A stretch of DNA of 16,215 nucleotides from Chromatiales bacterium (GTDB lineage Bacteria; Pseudomonadota; Gammaproteobacteria; Chromatiales; Chromatiaceae), in the NCBI GenBank assembly GCA_024639625.1, contig JAHEIA010000009.1, forward strand, positions 1 through 16,215, in the 5' to 3' direction. Position 1 is the first letter of the stretch, and the number at the start of each line of letters is the position of its first letter. Under the pieces are notes generated by a model. The model was given only the letters and a program-made list of their open reading frames with translations. It made no database searches and had not been told where the DNA came from. Both the position numbers and the translations under genes were made by a program. This document shows, in pieces, positions 1-7,420 of this stretch.

Positions 1-1137
1 CAGCGGCTCGATGAGTTTCAGCTTCATCTGCTCCGGTAGACCACCGACATTGTGGTGCGACTTGATGACGTGCGCCTTACCGGATTTAGCCCCCGCCGAT
101 TCGATTACGTCGGGATAGATGGTCCCCTGCGCCAACCATCCCACATCGGATAGTTTTCCCGCCTCCTCTTCGAAGACCTCGACGAAAAGGTTGCCGATGA
201 TCTTGCGTTTCTGCTCCGGATCGGCAACCCCTCTAAGGGCACGCAGGAAGCGCTGCTCCGCATCCACGCGAATCACTCGGACCCCCATGTGCTCAGCAAA
301 GGTCGCGATGACCTGATCTCCCTCGTGCAGTCGGAGCAGCCCGTTGTCGACGAACACGCAGGTCAGTTGCTCGCCTATCGCCTTATGCAAGAGGGCGGCG
401 ACCACGGAAGAATCCACTCCCCCGGAAAGCCCCAGGAGGACCGTTCCGCCGCCGACCAGCTCCCTCACATGAGCGATGCTGTCCTCGATGATGCTGCCGG
501 GTGTCCACAAGGACTCGCATCCACAGATCTCGAATAGAAAGCGTTCTACGATGCGCTTACCCTGCCGCGTGTGGGTAACCTCGGGATGAAACTGCAGCCC
601 GTAGAACCTTTTCTCCTCGTCCGCCATTCCTGCCAGGGGCGCGTTCTCCGTCGACGCGATGACCTTGAACCCTGGAGGCAGCTCTTCGACTCGGTCTCCG
701 TGACTCATCCATACGTCGAGCAGGCCGTAACCCTCGGGACTGGTATGGTCTTCGATGTCGCGCAACAGACGGGAATGTCCCCGGGCCCGCACCTGGGCAT
801 AGCCGTACTCGTGGGCGCTGGCGGAGTCAACCTTGCCGCCAAGCTGGGCCGCCATGGTCTGCATCCCGTAGCAGATACCGAGTACCGGAACACCGAGTTC
901 AAATACCTCGTCCGGTGCCCGTGGCGTATCCTCCGAGGTGACGGTTTCGGGTCCACCGGAGAGGATCACGCCACCGGGGCTTCCCGCTGCAATGGCTTCG
1001 ATCGCGTTGTCGTAGGGAAAGATCTCGCAATAGACCCCTGCCTCGCGCACCCTGCGCGCGATGAGTTGGGTGTACTGGGATCCGAAATCAAGGATCAGTA
1101 TGCGGTGCGCATGAATATCCTGGTGAGCGTGGCTCAT
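1..1137 (-). CDS. guaA: GMP synthase (glutamine-hydrolysing), 3' end outside window
   Basis: Converts XMP to GMP using ATP and glutamine, the last step of guanine nucleotide synthesis in the cytosol. 379 codons are present of about 525 usual for the family; the C-terminal dimerisation domain lies beyond the window edge. The N-terminal class I glutamine amidotransferase domain (about residues 10-205) shows the nucleophile Cys89 in GICYGMQ and the His184/Glu186 pair in QFHPEVTHT. The ATP pyrophosphatase domain follows, with the PP-loop LSGGVDSS at 237-244. The ATG at 1137 gives an N-terminus that runs directly into the conserved [20 protein letters not shown] block, so the start is secure. It lies 147 bp downstream of guaB in the same direction, the classical guaBA order, but a terminator-like hairpin sits in the gap. 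Confidence 0.97.
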   Translation of the reverse strand, partial: MSHAHQDIHAHRILILDFGSQYTQLIARRVREAGVYCEIFPYDNAIEAIAAGSPGGVILSGGPETVTSEDTPRAPDEVFELGVPVLGICYGMQTMAAQLGGKVDSASAHEYGYAQVRARGHSRLLRDIEDHTSPEGYGLLDVWMSHGDRVEELPPGFKVIASTENAPLAGMADEEKRFYGLQFHPEVTHTRQGKRIVERFLFEICGCESLWTPGSIIEDSIAHVRELVGGGTVLLGLSGGVDSSVVAALLHKAIGEQLTCVFVDNGLLRLHEGDQVIATFAEHMGVRVIRVDAEQRFLRALRGVADPEQKRKIIGNLFVEVFEEEAGKLSDVGWLAQGTIYPDVIESAGAKSGKAHVIKSHHNVGGLPEQMKLKLIEPL

Positions 1138-1220
1138 GACCGGCTCCGGGTGCGAAGGGCCACGCCGCCGCCCGCGATAGCGCTGGCGAGCCATGGCCCT
1201 GGTTGGCGGCAGATTCGAAT

Positions 1221-1244
1221 CAAAACAGGCGAACCGGGCGCCTG
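1221..1244 (-). terminator. terminator-like hairpin between guaB and guaA
   Basis: Read on the minus strand, a perfect 6-bp GC-rich stem (CAGGCG / CGCCTG, loop CCCGGTT) is followed directly by TTTTG. It sits 40 bp after the guaB stop and about 84 bp before the guaA start. The stem is short and the U-run has only four residues, so at most partial termination is expected. If active it would lower guaA relative to guaB. This is called from sequence shape only. Confidence 0.4.
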
Positions 1245-1284
1245 GTGTCCTGCGATCATCATCGCCTCGACCGGCGCGGCGGGA

Positions 1285-2751
1285 TCAATCCCGCCGGTAG
1301 TTCGGCGCTTCCTTGGTAATGGTCACATCGTGGACATGGGACTCAGTCACCCCCGCATTTGTGACCCGTACGAATTCCGGTTTGGTCCGCATCTCGTCGA
1401 TACTGGTGCAGCCGGTGTACCCCATGCTGGAGCGCAGACCACCGATCAGTTGGTAGACGATATTGAGCACCGTCCCCTTGTACGGGACGCGACCTTCGAT
1501 TCCCTCGGGAACCAACTTCTCCTCGTCCTTGGTGCCCTCCTGGAAGTAGCGGTCGCTGGAACCCTGTTTGCTGGACATGGCGCCTAGGGAGCCCATGCCC
1601 CGGTAGGACTTGTAGGAGCGTCCCTGGTACAGCTCCACCTCGCCCGGCGCCTCATCCGTGCCGGCGAACAGGCTACCGATCATGACCGAATAGGCGCCCG
1701 CAGCCAGTGCCTTGGAGGCATCGCCGGAATAGCGCAGACCACCGTCAGCGATCAGCGGAATCCCGGTGCCCGCGAGTGCCTTCGCAACATTCGCCACCGC
1801 GGTAATCTGCGGAACCCCGACCCCGGCGACGATGCGGGTGGTACAGATCGAGCCGGGCCCGATGCCCACCTTCACGGCGTCGGCTCCGGCTTCGGCCAGC
1901 GCCTTTGCACCCCCCGCCGTCGCGATGTTGCCGCCGATCACCTGCACCTCGGGATAGCTCTTCTTCACCCAGGCCACCCGGTCCAGGACCCCCTGGGAGT
2001 GTCCATGGGCCGTGTCTACCACCACCACGTCCACGCCGGCGCGGACCAGTGCGTCGACCCGCTCCTCGGTACCCGCGCCCGTGCCGACAGCCGCTCCGAC
2101 CCGCAAGCGCTCGTGCTCGTCACGGCATGCGTCCGGGTAATCCTTGGCTTTCTGGATATCCTTGACGGTGATCAGGCCGCGCAGCTCGAAGCGATCGTTT
2201 ACCACCAGCACCTTCTCGATCCGGTGCTTGTGCAGCAAAGCAACCACCTGTTCCCTGCTCGCCCCCTCCCGGACCGTAACCAAGCGTTCCTCCGGCGTCA
2301 TGATCGACGAAACGGGATCGCTCATCCGAGTCTCGAACCGCAGGTCCCGGCTGGTAACGATACCCACCAATTTTCCGCTGTCGGTGACTGGCACTCCGGA
2401 GATCCGGTGCGACCGGGTCAGTTCCATGACCTCGAAGATACTGGTGTCGGGGGTTACGGTGATCGGCTCCCGGATCACCCCGCTTTCGTACTTCTTGACG
2501 CTCCGCACCTCCCTCGCCTGAGCCTCGAAGCTCATATTCTTATGGACGATGCCGATGCCGCCTTCCAGCGCCAGCGAGATCGCCAGCCTAGCCTCGGTCA
2601 CGGTGTCCATGGCCGCCGACACCAAGGGGATATTCAACCCGATATCGCGTGTCAGGCGGGTCTTGAGATCTACGTCCTTCGGCAGCACCCGGGAGTGGGC
2701 GGGGACCAGCAAGACGTCATCGAAGGTCAGGGCTTCCTGAACAAGGCGCAT
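1285..2751 (-). CDS. guaB: inosine-5'-monophosphate dehydrogenase
   Basis: Oxidises IMP to XMP with NAD+, the committed step to guanine nucleotides; soluble, normally a tetramer or octamer. At 488 residues it equals the E. coli enzyme in length. The TIM-barrel catalytic domain is split by a Bateman module of two CBS domains (about residues 93-205), which in this family binds adenine and guanine nucleotides and tunes activity. The catalytic Cys303 lies in GPGSICTTR, the IMP-binding loop [11 protein letters not shown] is near 334-344, and the mobile-flap signature SSDRYFQ is at 398-404. The ATG at 2751 gives the canonical [15 protein letters not shown] start. Only a weak GGAAA stands as ribosome-binding site, but a good promoter lies just upstream. 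guaA follows on the same strand. Confidence 0.98.
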   Translation of the reverse strand: MRLVQEALTFDDVLLVPAHSRVLPKDVDLKTRLTRDIGLNIPLVSAAMDTVTEARLAISLALEGGIGIVHKNMSFEAQAREVRSVKKYESGVIREPITVTPDTSIFEVMELTRSHRISGVPVTDSGKLVGIVTSRDLRFETRMSDPVSSIMTPEERLVTVREGASREQVVALLHKHRIEKVLVVNDRFELRGLITVKDIQKAKDYPDACRDEHERLRVGAAVGTGAGTEERVDALVRAGVDVVVVDTAHGHSQGVLDRVAWVKKSYPEVQVIGGNIATAGGAKALAEAGADAVKVGIGPGSICTTRIVAGVGVPQITAVANVAKALAGTGIPLIADGGLRYSGDASKALAAGAYSVMIGSLFAGTDEAPGEVELYQGRSYKSYRGMGSLGAMSSKQGSSDRYFQEGTKDEEKLVPEGIEGRVPYKGTVLNIVYQLIGGLRSSMGYTGCTSIDEMRTKPEFVRVTNAGVTESHVHDVTITKEAPNYRRD

Positions 2752-2790
2752 TAGGTAGTTTCCATGAATCGGTATCGATATTGGCGGCTC

Positions 2791-2819
2791 ATTATAGGAT
2801 TTGACCTTACCCCGGTAAA
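2791..2819 (-). promoter_or_regulatory. sigma-70-type promoter for guaB
   Basis: On the minus strand a perfect TATAAT (-10, plus-strand 2791-2796) is preceded at exactly 17 bp by TTTACC (-35, 2814-2819; 4 of 6 matches to TTGACA). Predicted transcription start is near 2784, giving a leader of about 33 nt before the guaB ATG. This is the best promoter match in the window, in the right place for a highly expressed purine gene. Not experimentally shown. Confidence 0.7.
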
Positions 2820-2827
2820 CTGGGTAA
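2807..2827. promoter_or_regulatory. inverted repeats overlapping the guaB -35 element (possible operator)
   Basis: TTACC at 2807-2811 and GGTAA at 2814-2818 form a perfect inverted repeat with a 2-base spacer. A second copy of the right arm, GGGTAA, lies at 2822-2827 and pairs with TTACCC at 2807-2812. The element covers the -35 hexamer and the upstream end of the spacer of the guaB promoter, a position where a bound repressor would block RNA polymerase. It does not look like the E. coli PurR site; the regulator is unknown. Confidence 0.35.
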
Positions 2828-2946
2828 TCTACTTGGCCACAATAACAAACCCCGGGATCCGGCGGGGAATAAGCAAGCCAAACACGTTAATTTCAGTGAA
2901 TTGATCATCTTTAGAATTACGAACATTAGCTTGAGGAGATGGAGAT

Positions 2947-3330
2947 ATGAACAAGAGCGTGCTCTACTCGGCACTTGCCCTTTGCGGATCCTTGGCGATC
3001 ACCGGTTGCGCGACCACCTCCGGGTCGGGAGACGACAAGGTAGGCGCCGAGATGAAAGCGATGGAGCAGTCGGTGGAAAAAACGGCCGACAAGGCTCACT
3101 ACGAAGCGGTGATGGCCGAAGCGGAGGCCGCGCGTAAGAAGGCCGCGTCCGTGGGTGGCGAATGGCGCGACACAGGAAAAATCCTCAAGTCCGCGGCCAC
3201 CGCCGCAGGCAAGGGCGACTACGCGACCGCGATCAAGCTCGCCAAAAAGGCGAAGCGCCAGGGCGAGTTGGGTTACGAACAGGCGATGGCGGAGAAAGGA
3301 GCGGGCAACCCCCCCTATCTCGTCAACTGA
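2947..3330 (+). CDS. small lipoprotein, SoxXA-binding-protein-like
   Basis: 127 residues. The N-terminus is a lipoprotein signal: Lys3, a hydrophobic stretch, and a lipobox ending ITGC with Cys21 as the acylated residue. The next residues are ATTSGSG with no Asp at +2, so outer-membrane sorting is expected. The mature protein is Ala/Lys-rich and predicted helical. It contains GGEWRDTGKILKSA (about 70-83) and GDYATAIKLAKKAKRQGEL (about 90-108), which resemble, from memory, small periplasmic SoxXA-binding proteins (SAXB/SoxK) of sulfur oxidisers. That functional link is inferred and no other sox gene is in the window. The ATG at 2947 has good GAGGAG/GGAG ribosome-binding sequences at 2933-2944, and a TAGAAT at 2912-2917 could be a -10 element. 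The gene is monocistronic: an intrinsic terminator follows 27 bp after the stop. It separates guaB from xseA, which are directly divergent in E. coli. Confidence 0.88.
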   Translation: MNKSVLYSALALCGSLAITGCATTSGSGDDKVGAEMKAMEQSVEKTADKAHYEAVMAEAEAARKKAASVGGEWRDTGKILKSAATAAGKGDYATAIKLAKKAKRQGELGYEQAMAEKGAGNPPYLVN

Positions 3331-3357
3331 AACGCCCCCGACCCTGCTTCACAACCT

Positions 3358-3390
3358 CGGCCGGGCAAGCGCCCGGCCGTTCTGTTTCTT
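3358..3390 (+). terminator. strong intrinsic terminator after the lipoprotein gene
   Basis: A perfect 9-bp stem, CGGCCGGGC (3358-3366) with GCCCGGCCG (3371-3379), closes a 4-base AAGC loop and is followed by the T-rich run TTCTGTTTCTT (3380-3390). The run ends 3 bases before the xseA GTG, so the hairpin occupies what would be the xseA leader. Confidence 0.88.
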
Positions 3391-3393
3391 CCC

Positions 3394-4818
3394 GTGAAAA
3401 CCGATACGCAGTCCCCGCAACGGGATATCTATTCCGTCACCCGGCTCAACCGCGAGGTCCGCGCGGTCCTCGACGGGAGTTTTCCGCTGCTCTGGATCGA
3501 AGGCGAGATCTCCAACCTGGCACGCCCTTCGTCCGGCCATCTCTACTTCTCCCTGAAAGACCCGCAATCCCAGGTGCGGTGCGCGCTGTTTCGCACGCAG
3601 CGACTGCGGCTGCGCATGCAGCCTGCCAACGGCATGCAGGTGCTGGCGCGGGTGCGCGTGGGGTTATACGAGCCGAGGGGCGATTTCCAGCTCACCGTGG
3701 AGCACATGGAAACTGCTGGCGAGGGGGCGCTCCGTCTCGCCTTCGAGCAGCGTAAGGCAAAGCTGGCAGCCGAGGGGCTTTTCGATTCGGCTCACAAGCG
3801 CGGGTTGCCGGTGTTCCCCCGACAGATCGGCATCATCACCTCCTCCAGCGGCGCAGCCCTGCGCGACGTGCTCTCCGTCTTACGCAGGCGATTCCCAGCG
3901 ATCCCGGTGATCATCTACCCGACTCTCGTGCAAGGCGAGGAGGCGCCGGGCAGCATCGCCGCGGCGCTGCGCACCGCCTGCCGGAGGGCCGAATGCGACG
4001 TCTTGCTGCTGTGCCGCGGTGGCGGCTCCTTGGAGGATCTAATGGCCTTCAACGACGAATCGGTCGCGCACTCGATCTTCGACTGTGAGCTACCGATCGT
4101 CACCGGGGTCGGCCATGAAATCGATTTCACCATCGCGGATTTCGTCGCCGACCAGCGAGCACCGACGCCTTCCGCCGCAGCGGAGCTGGTCACCCCCGAC
4201 CGCTCGGACTGGTTTCGACGCAACGAGCAACTGCGTATGCGTCTACTCTCCGTAGCGCGGCGCAAACTGATGGACTCCACGCTAGGGTTGCGCCACTTGA
4301 CGGCGCGGGTCCGCTCGCTGCACCCCGGTGTTCGCCTGCCGCAGCAACAGCAGCGGCTCGACGGGCTCGAGCTCCGACTACGCAGAGTCATGCAGGCCGA
4401 GTTACAGCAAGCCCGCAGCCGAGTAGCAAATGCAGCCGCGCGCCTGGGATCGACTAACCCTCGGCATCGCGTGCACGCTTTGCAGCGCCTGCTCGTGCAA
4501 CTCGAGGGTCGCCTGTGGAGCACCCTGCGCAGCGAGCTGCAGCGCAGCCGGCAGCGCTTCGCCAAGGCCGTACACCTGCTTGACAACGTCAGTCCGCTCG
4601 CCACCCTGAGACGCGGTTACAGTATCACGCGCCGGCTGGCCGACAGGGAAATCCTGTTCGACAGCCGAAGCGTTGCCCCAGGCGACAGAGTAGAGACTCG
4701 GCTGTCTTCCGGTAGTCTGATCGCGGAGGTGCTAGCGTGCCGCCCCGCCGCGGAAGCGTCGCGCCCGGAACCGGAAGAGCAGCCGAACCAGACGGGTTCG
4801 CATCTCCGCGGCAGCTGA
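3394..4818 (+). CDS. xseA: exodeoxyribonuclease VII large subunit
   Basis: Catalytic subunit of exonuclease VII, which degrades single-stranded DNA from either end with several copies of the small subunit XseB (not in the window). 474 residues, close to the usual 450-460. An N-terminal OB-fold (about 10-105) begins with the conserved IYSVTRLNREVR. The catalytic domain shows GGGSLEDLMAFNDE (209-222), GVGHEIDFTIADFVAD (238-253) and RAPTPSAAAE (255-264). A long coiled-coil region (about 265-395) follows, then the C-terminal DNVSPLATLRRGYSIT motif (397-412). GTG at 3394 is the only usable start in frame, as no ATG, GTG or TTG lies between the preceding terminator and the conserved block. There is no Shine-Dalgarno sequence: the U-run of the terminator lies in its place. 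The gene converges on lapD with 17 bp between stop codons. Confidence 0.97.
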   Translation: MKTDTQSPQRDIYSVTRLNREVRAVLDGSFPLLWIEGEISNLARPSSGHLYFSLKDPQSQVRCALFRTQRLRLRMQPANGMQVLARVRVGLYEPRGDFQLTVEHMETAGEGALRLAFEQRKAKLAAEGLFDSAHKRGLPVFPRQIGIITSSSGAALRDVLSVLRRRFPAIPVIIYPTLVQGEEAPGSIAAALRTACRRAECDVLLLCRGGGSLEDLMAFNDESVAHSIFDCELPIVTGVGHEIDFTIADFVADQRAPTPSAAAELVTPDRSDWFRRNEQLRMRLLSVARRKLMDSTLGLRHLTARVRSLHPGVRLPQQQQRLDGLELRLRRVMQAELQQARSRVANAAARLGSTNPRHRVHALQRLLVQLEGRLWSTLRSELQRSRQRFAKAVHLLDNVSPLATLRRGYSITRRLADREILFDSRSVAPGDRVETRLSSGSLIAEVLACRPAAEASRPEPEEQPNQTGSHLRGS

Positions 4819-4835
4819 CGGGCGGGGCTGGCGTA

Positions 4836-6797
4836 TCAGGGGCTCGAGCGCAGGGTCTCGACCGGCTCGGGCCCGCCGGCTGCGAAGCCTTGGACGCCGT
4901 CGACACGGAGATCCCGCAGTATCGCCCATGCGGCCCGGGTTTCGACGCTTTCCGCTATGGTCGCGATATCCAGGCCGTGCAAAGCGGTGCACAAGGTTCC
5001 GATGAAGAAGCGGTTATTGGAATCGGATTCAAGTTCCCGCACGTAGATCCCGTCGATCTTCACATAGTCCGGCAGCAACGACTGCAAATAGCCGAAGCCT
5101 GTCGCATCGCGTCCAAAATGGTCTACCGCAATGCCGTGACCCAGCTTGCGCAGGCGCCCCCCGAATGCGCGTACGGCAGCGAGCTGCTGCGCGACGACGT
5201 GATCGGAAAATTCGCATACGATTTTGGCGCGCCGGTTGACTCGCCGCTGCAGTTCGCGCAACAACCATTCGCAGAAAGGTTCGTCACTGAGGACCGCAGG
5301 GCAAAGATTTACCGCGAGCGTCATGGCCGAATCCATCGATTCAACCAGTTCGAGCACGGATTGGACGACCAGACGGTCCAACTCGCGCTCCATGGCGTAA
5401 CGGCGTACCAGCGGCATGAACACGCCTGCCGCCCAGACCCCGCCCTGTTGATCGGGCAAGCGGGCCAACAGTTCGTAGTGCATCACATGATCCTCCTTGA
5501 TGGACACCACGCGTTGGGCGTAGAGCAGGATCTTTCCGCGCTCGATCTGCGCTCGGAGAATCTCACGCCAATCGGTCGGCGACAGCGCAGTCCCGGATTC
5601 GGCCTCCGCCGCTCCGAGCAAGGTCCAGGCGTTGGCGCCCTGTTGCTGCGCATTGCGCAGTGCCAGATCCGCACGCGCCATCACTTCTCCCGGGGTACTA
5701 GATGAGTCGTAGGCCACGCCGCCCACGCGTACCATATCCGAGCTTTCGAGTCCCTCCACGTGCACCTTCGCCAGTTCCCGGGCGGCACTTTCGGCGACCT
5801 GCCGCCCCTCGTCGGCAGTGGCCTCCGGGAGCAGGATACCGAAATCCGCTCCGCCCAGGCGCACGGCCACGGCGCCAGGGGCATTCACCAAGGCCGCCAC
5901 CAACTCAGCGGCGGCTTCGCGCAAGAAGCGGTCACCCGCCTGATACCCCAGCCGGTCGTTCACCTCGATCAGATGATTCAGCTTCAACAACAGTAGAACA
6001 CCCTGATCGGATTCCTCGGGAGAACGCATCCGCTGGTCGAGTTCCCCCTGCAGCAACCGCCGATTGCCCAATCCGGTCAAAGGATCCCGGAAGGCCTGCT
6101 CGCGCAGCCGTTCCGCCGCCCGCGCCTGTTCCGAGACCATCTCTTTGAGCCTGCTGATCATTCCGTTGATCGCCTTTACTACTCCGCGCAATTCCCGGGC
6201 TCTCGGCAATCTCCGCTGTACCGGATAGCGGCCCGAGCTGATTCCCTGCGCCTGCCGCTCGATGCTCTTGAGTGGATGCAGCAACCTGCCGAGGACGGCG
6301 GAACCGACGACCGTTGCCAACACGAAACCGACAATGCACCAGCTAAGCGACAATAGCAGCGAATCCCACAGCATGGCGTACGCCGCCGCCGGGTCTGCGC
6401 GCACCCTCAGCAGCAAGGACTGCCCGTCGAGGGAGAACGCGCGGCTCTCCGCGGCTCCGTTCAAGTCGATCAGAGCAACGAACCAGGACGGGACGCCCGC
6501 CACCCCAGGTTCACGCGCGCGGCTAACGATTAGGCCACCGTCCGAGTCGACGAGCGCCAGATCCCGCAGGTGCCCCAGCGCGAACACCCTCTCCGCTGCG
6601 TCCGACAAGTCGGCCGGCCCGGACGACTCGGAGGACTGTAGGGCGAGCACCAGCAGCTCCGCTGTATGTTCCGCCCGGCGCGCAGATTCTTGCGCGAGAA
6701 AACCGCGGGTGGCGCTCAGACTCAACCCGGCGATGCCGACGAATAGAAACACCACGAGACCAAGCAACAAAAGGATCAGATATCGGTGCAGCGTCAT
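4836..6797 (-). CDS. lapD: LapD-type inner-membrane c-di-GMP receptor (degenerate GGDEF-EAL)
   Basis: 653 residues with the LapD architecture. TM1 is about 5-25; a short periplasmic domain (about 26-143) carries GVPSWF (101-106), matching the VPxWF motif whose Trp contacts the protease LapG in Pseudomonas. TM2 is about 145-172, followed by a HAMP segment (LLHPLKSIERQAQGI, 172-186), a GGDEF domain (about 235-395) and an EAL domain (about 408-645). Both enzymatic domains look inactive: the GGDEF motif reads GGADF (315-319), EAL reads ELL (442-444) and the DDFG metal motif reads DHFG (559-562). By family knowledge such proteins bind cyclic di-GMP and sequester LapG, protecting large adhesins from cleavage. 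No lapG or adhesin gene is in the window, so the partner must be elsewhere or the role differs. No clear ribosome-binding site precedes the ATG. It lies 110 bp after the DUF4124-like gene. A generic degenerate GGDEF-EAL receptor is the alternative. Confidence 0.87.
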   Translation of the reverse strand: MTLHRYLILLLLGLVVFLFVGIAGLSLSATRGFLAQESARRAEHTAELLVLALQSSESSGPADLSDAAERVFALGHLRDLALVDSDGGLIVSRAREPGVAGVPSWFVALIDLNGAAESRAFSLDGQSLLLRVRADPAAAYAMLWDSLLLSLSWCIVGFVLATVVGSAVLGRLLHPLKSIERQAQGISSGRYPVQRRLPRARELRGVVKAINGMISRLKEMVSEQARAAERLREQAFRDPLTGLGNRRLLQGELDQRMRSPEESDQGVLLLLKLNHLIEVNDRLGYQAGDRFLREAAAELVAALVNAPGAVAVRLGGADFGILLPEATADEGRQVAESAARELAKVHVEGLESSDMVRVGGVAYDSSSTPGEVMARADLALRNAQQQGANAWTLLGAAEAESGTALSPTDWREILRAQIERGKILLYAQRVVSIKEDHVMHYELLARLPDQQGGVWAAGVFMPLVRRYAMERELDRLVVQSVLELVESMDSAMTLAVNLCPAVLSDEPFCEWLLRELQRRVNRRAKIVCEFSDHVVAQQLAAVRAFGGRLRKLGHGIAVDHFGRDATGFGYLQSLLPDYVKIDGIYVRELESDSNNRFFIGTLCTALHGLDIATIAESVETRAAWAILRDLRVDGVQGFAAGGPEPVETLRSSP

Positions 6798-6907
6798 CGG
6801 TATGTGGATTGCGATCTGCTTTTCTTCGCACCTGACAACCAGGGCTTAGCCTCACACGCCGCGCTTTCCAGCGACCGGTTCACCTGCTCATCGGAGCAAA
6901 GAACCAC

Positions 6908-7180
6908 TCACTCCGCGGCTTCTTCTAGCTGCGGCGGCAACGGCAGAACATTGACGTCCGCCCGGTACTCGCGAACCTCGAAATCGACACCCTGGGGCGG
7001 CGGGTCATCGGTGATCTGCCAGTGTCCTCGGGGGTCGCGCCACTTGTACACGCGCGTGAGTTCGCCGCTCGAGCCCAGCGGACTCTCGTCCAGCAAGCGT
7101 CGCGCGGTATCCGGCTGCAGATACCAGAACACACCGGCAGCCAGCAGGACGAAGAGCACCAGCAGAATCAGCTTATTCAT
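6908..7180 (-). CDS. small membrane-anchored DUF4124-like protein
   Basis: 90 residues. One N-terminal hydrophobic helix (about 3-20, LILLVLFVLLAAGVFWYL) without a lipobox or evident cleavage site is followed by a soluble domain, probably periplasmic. Residues 44-61 (VYKWRDPRGHWQITDDPP) fit the DUF4124 signature, which typically reads YKWxDxxGxxxxSDxPP. The function of this family is unknown. ATG 7180 is chosen over an upstream in-frame ATG at 7306 because it begins directly with the membrane helix and has a good GAGGGGAG ribosome-binding site; the longer N-terminus would not be signal-like. It lies 240 bp after der and 110 bp before lapD on the same strand, so it may be co-transcribed with lapD. 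Confidence 0.82.
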   Translation of the reverse strand: MNKLILLVLFVLLAAGVFWYLQPDTARRLLDESPLGSSGELTRVYKWRDPRGHWQITDDPPPQGVDFEVREYRADVNVLPLPPQLEEAAE

Positions 7181-7277
7181 CTCTCCCCTCGCGATGATCG
7201 GTTTCCCGAATGCCGCATTCCCTGACGCAGGCCGGTGCTTCTCGCTACCGGGGTCGGGGCCAGCAACAATAACGCCC

Positions 7278-7306
7278 AGTATCGCACCAGAGACCCGGAA
7301 GGTCAT
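7278..7306 (-). promoter_or_regulatory. candidate promoter for the DUF4124-like gene and lapD
   Basis: In the 240-bp gap after der, the minus strand carries ATGACC (plus-strand 7301-7306) and GATACT (7278-7283) at exactly 17 bp spacing, 8 of 12 matches to the sigma-70 consensus. Predicted leader is about 90 nt. A separate promoter here would uncouple the receptor gene from the upstream housekeeping operon. The match is modest and could be chance. Confidence 0.28.
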
Positions 7307-7420
7307 CCACTAAACCGAAGGCACACCGCCGGGCATCGGCAATCCGGTGTCGACGGTAGCGACTCGGGCGTCGGCCTATGCGTCGGCAAACGCTGGCGTA
7401 GCACCGCGCCGATCGAACGC

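Noticed and set aside
1212..1221. GATTCGAATC, resembling a tRNA T-loop or an attachment-site core near guaA
   Set aside because: The flanking bases do not pair to form a T-stem and there is no acceptor stem or CCA end. It lies at the 5' side of guaA, whereas island integration at guaA is known at the 3' end.
571..1587. 338-codon open frame on the plus strand
   Set aside because: It is antisense to guaA and the end of guaB, both of which have unmistakable motifs; its product has no recognisable domain and GC-rich codon bias explains the open frame.
4819..4835. Bidirectional terminator between the convergent xseA and lapD
   Set aside because: The 17-bp gap and flanking codons show no GC-rich stem followed by a T-run on either strand.
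7181..7306. Longer N-terminus for the DUF4124-like protein from an ATG at 7306
   Set aside because: The extra 42 residues are not signal-like and would place the membrane helix internally; the ATG at 7180 has a strong ribosome-binding site.
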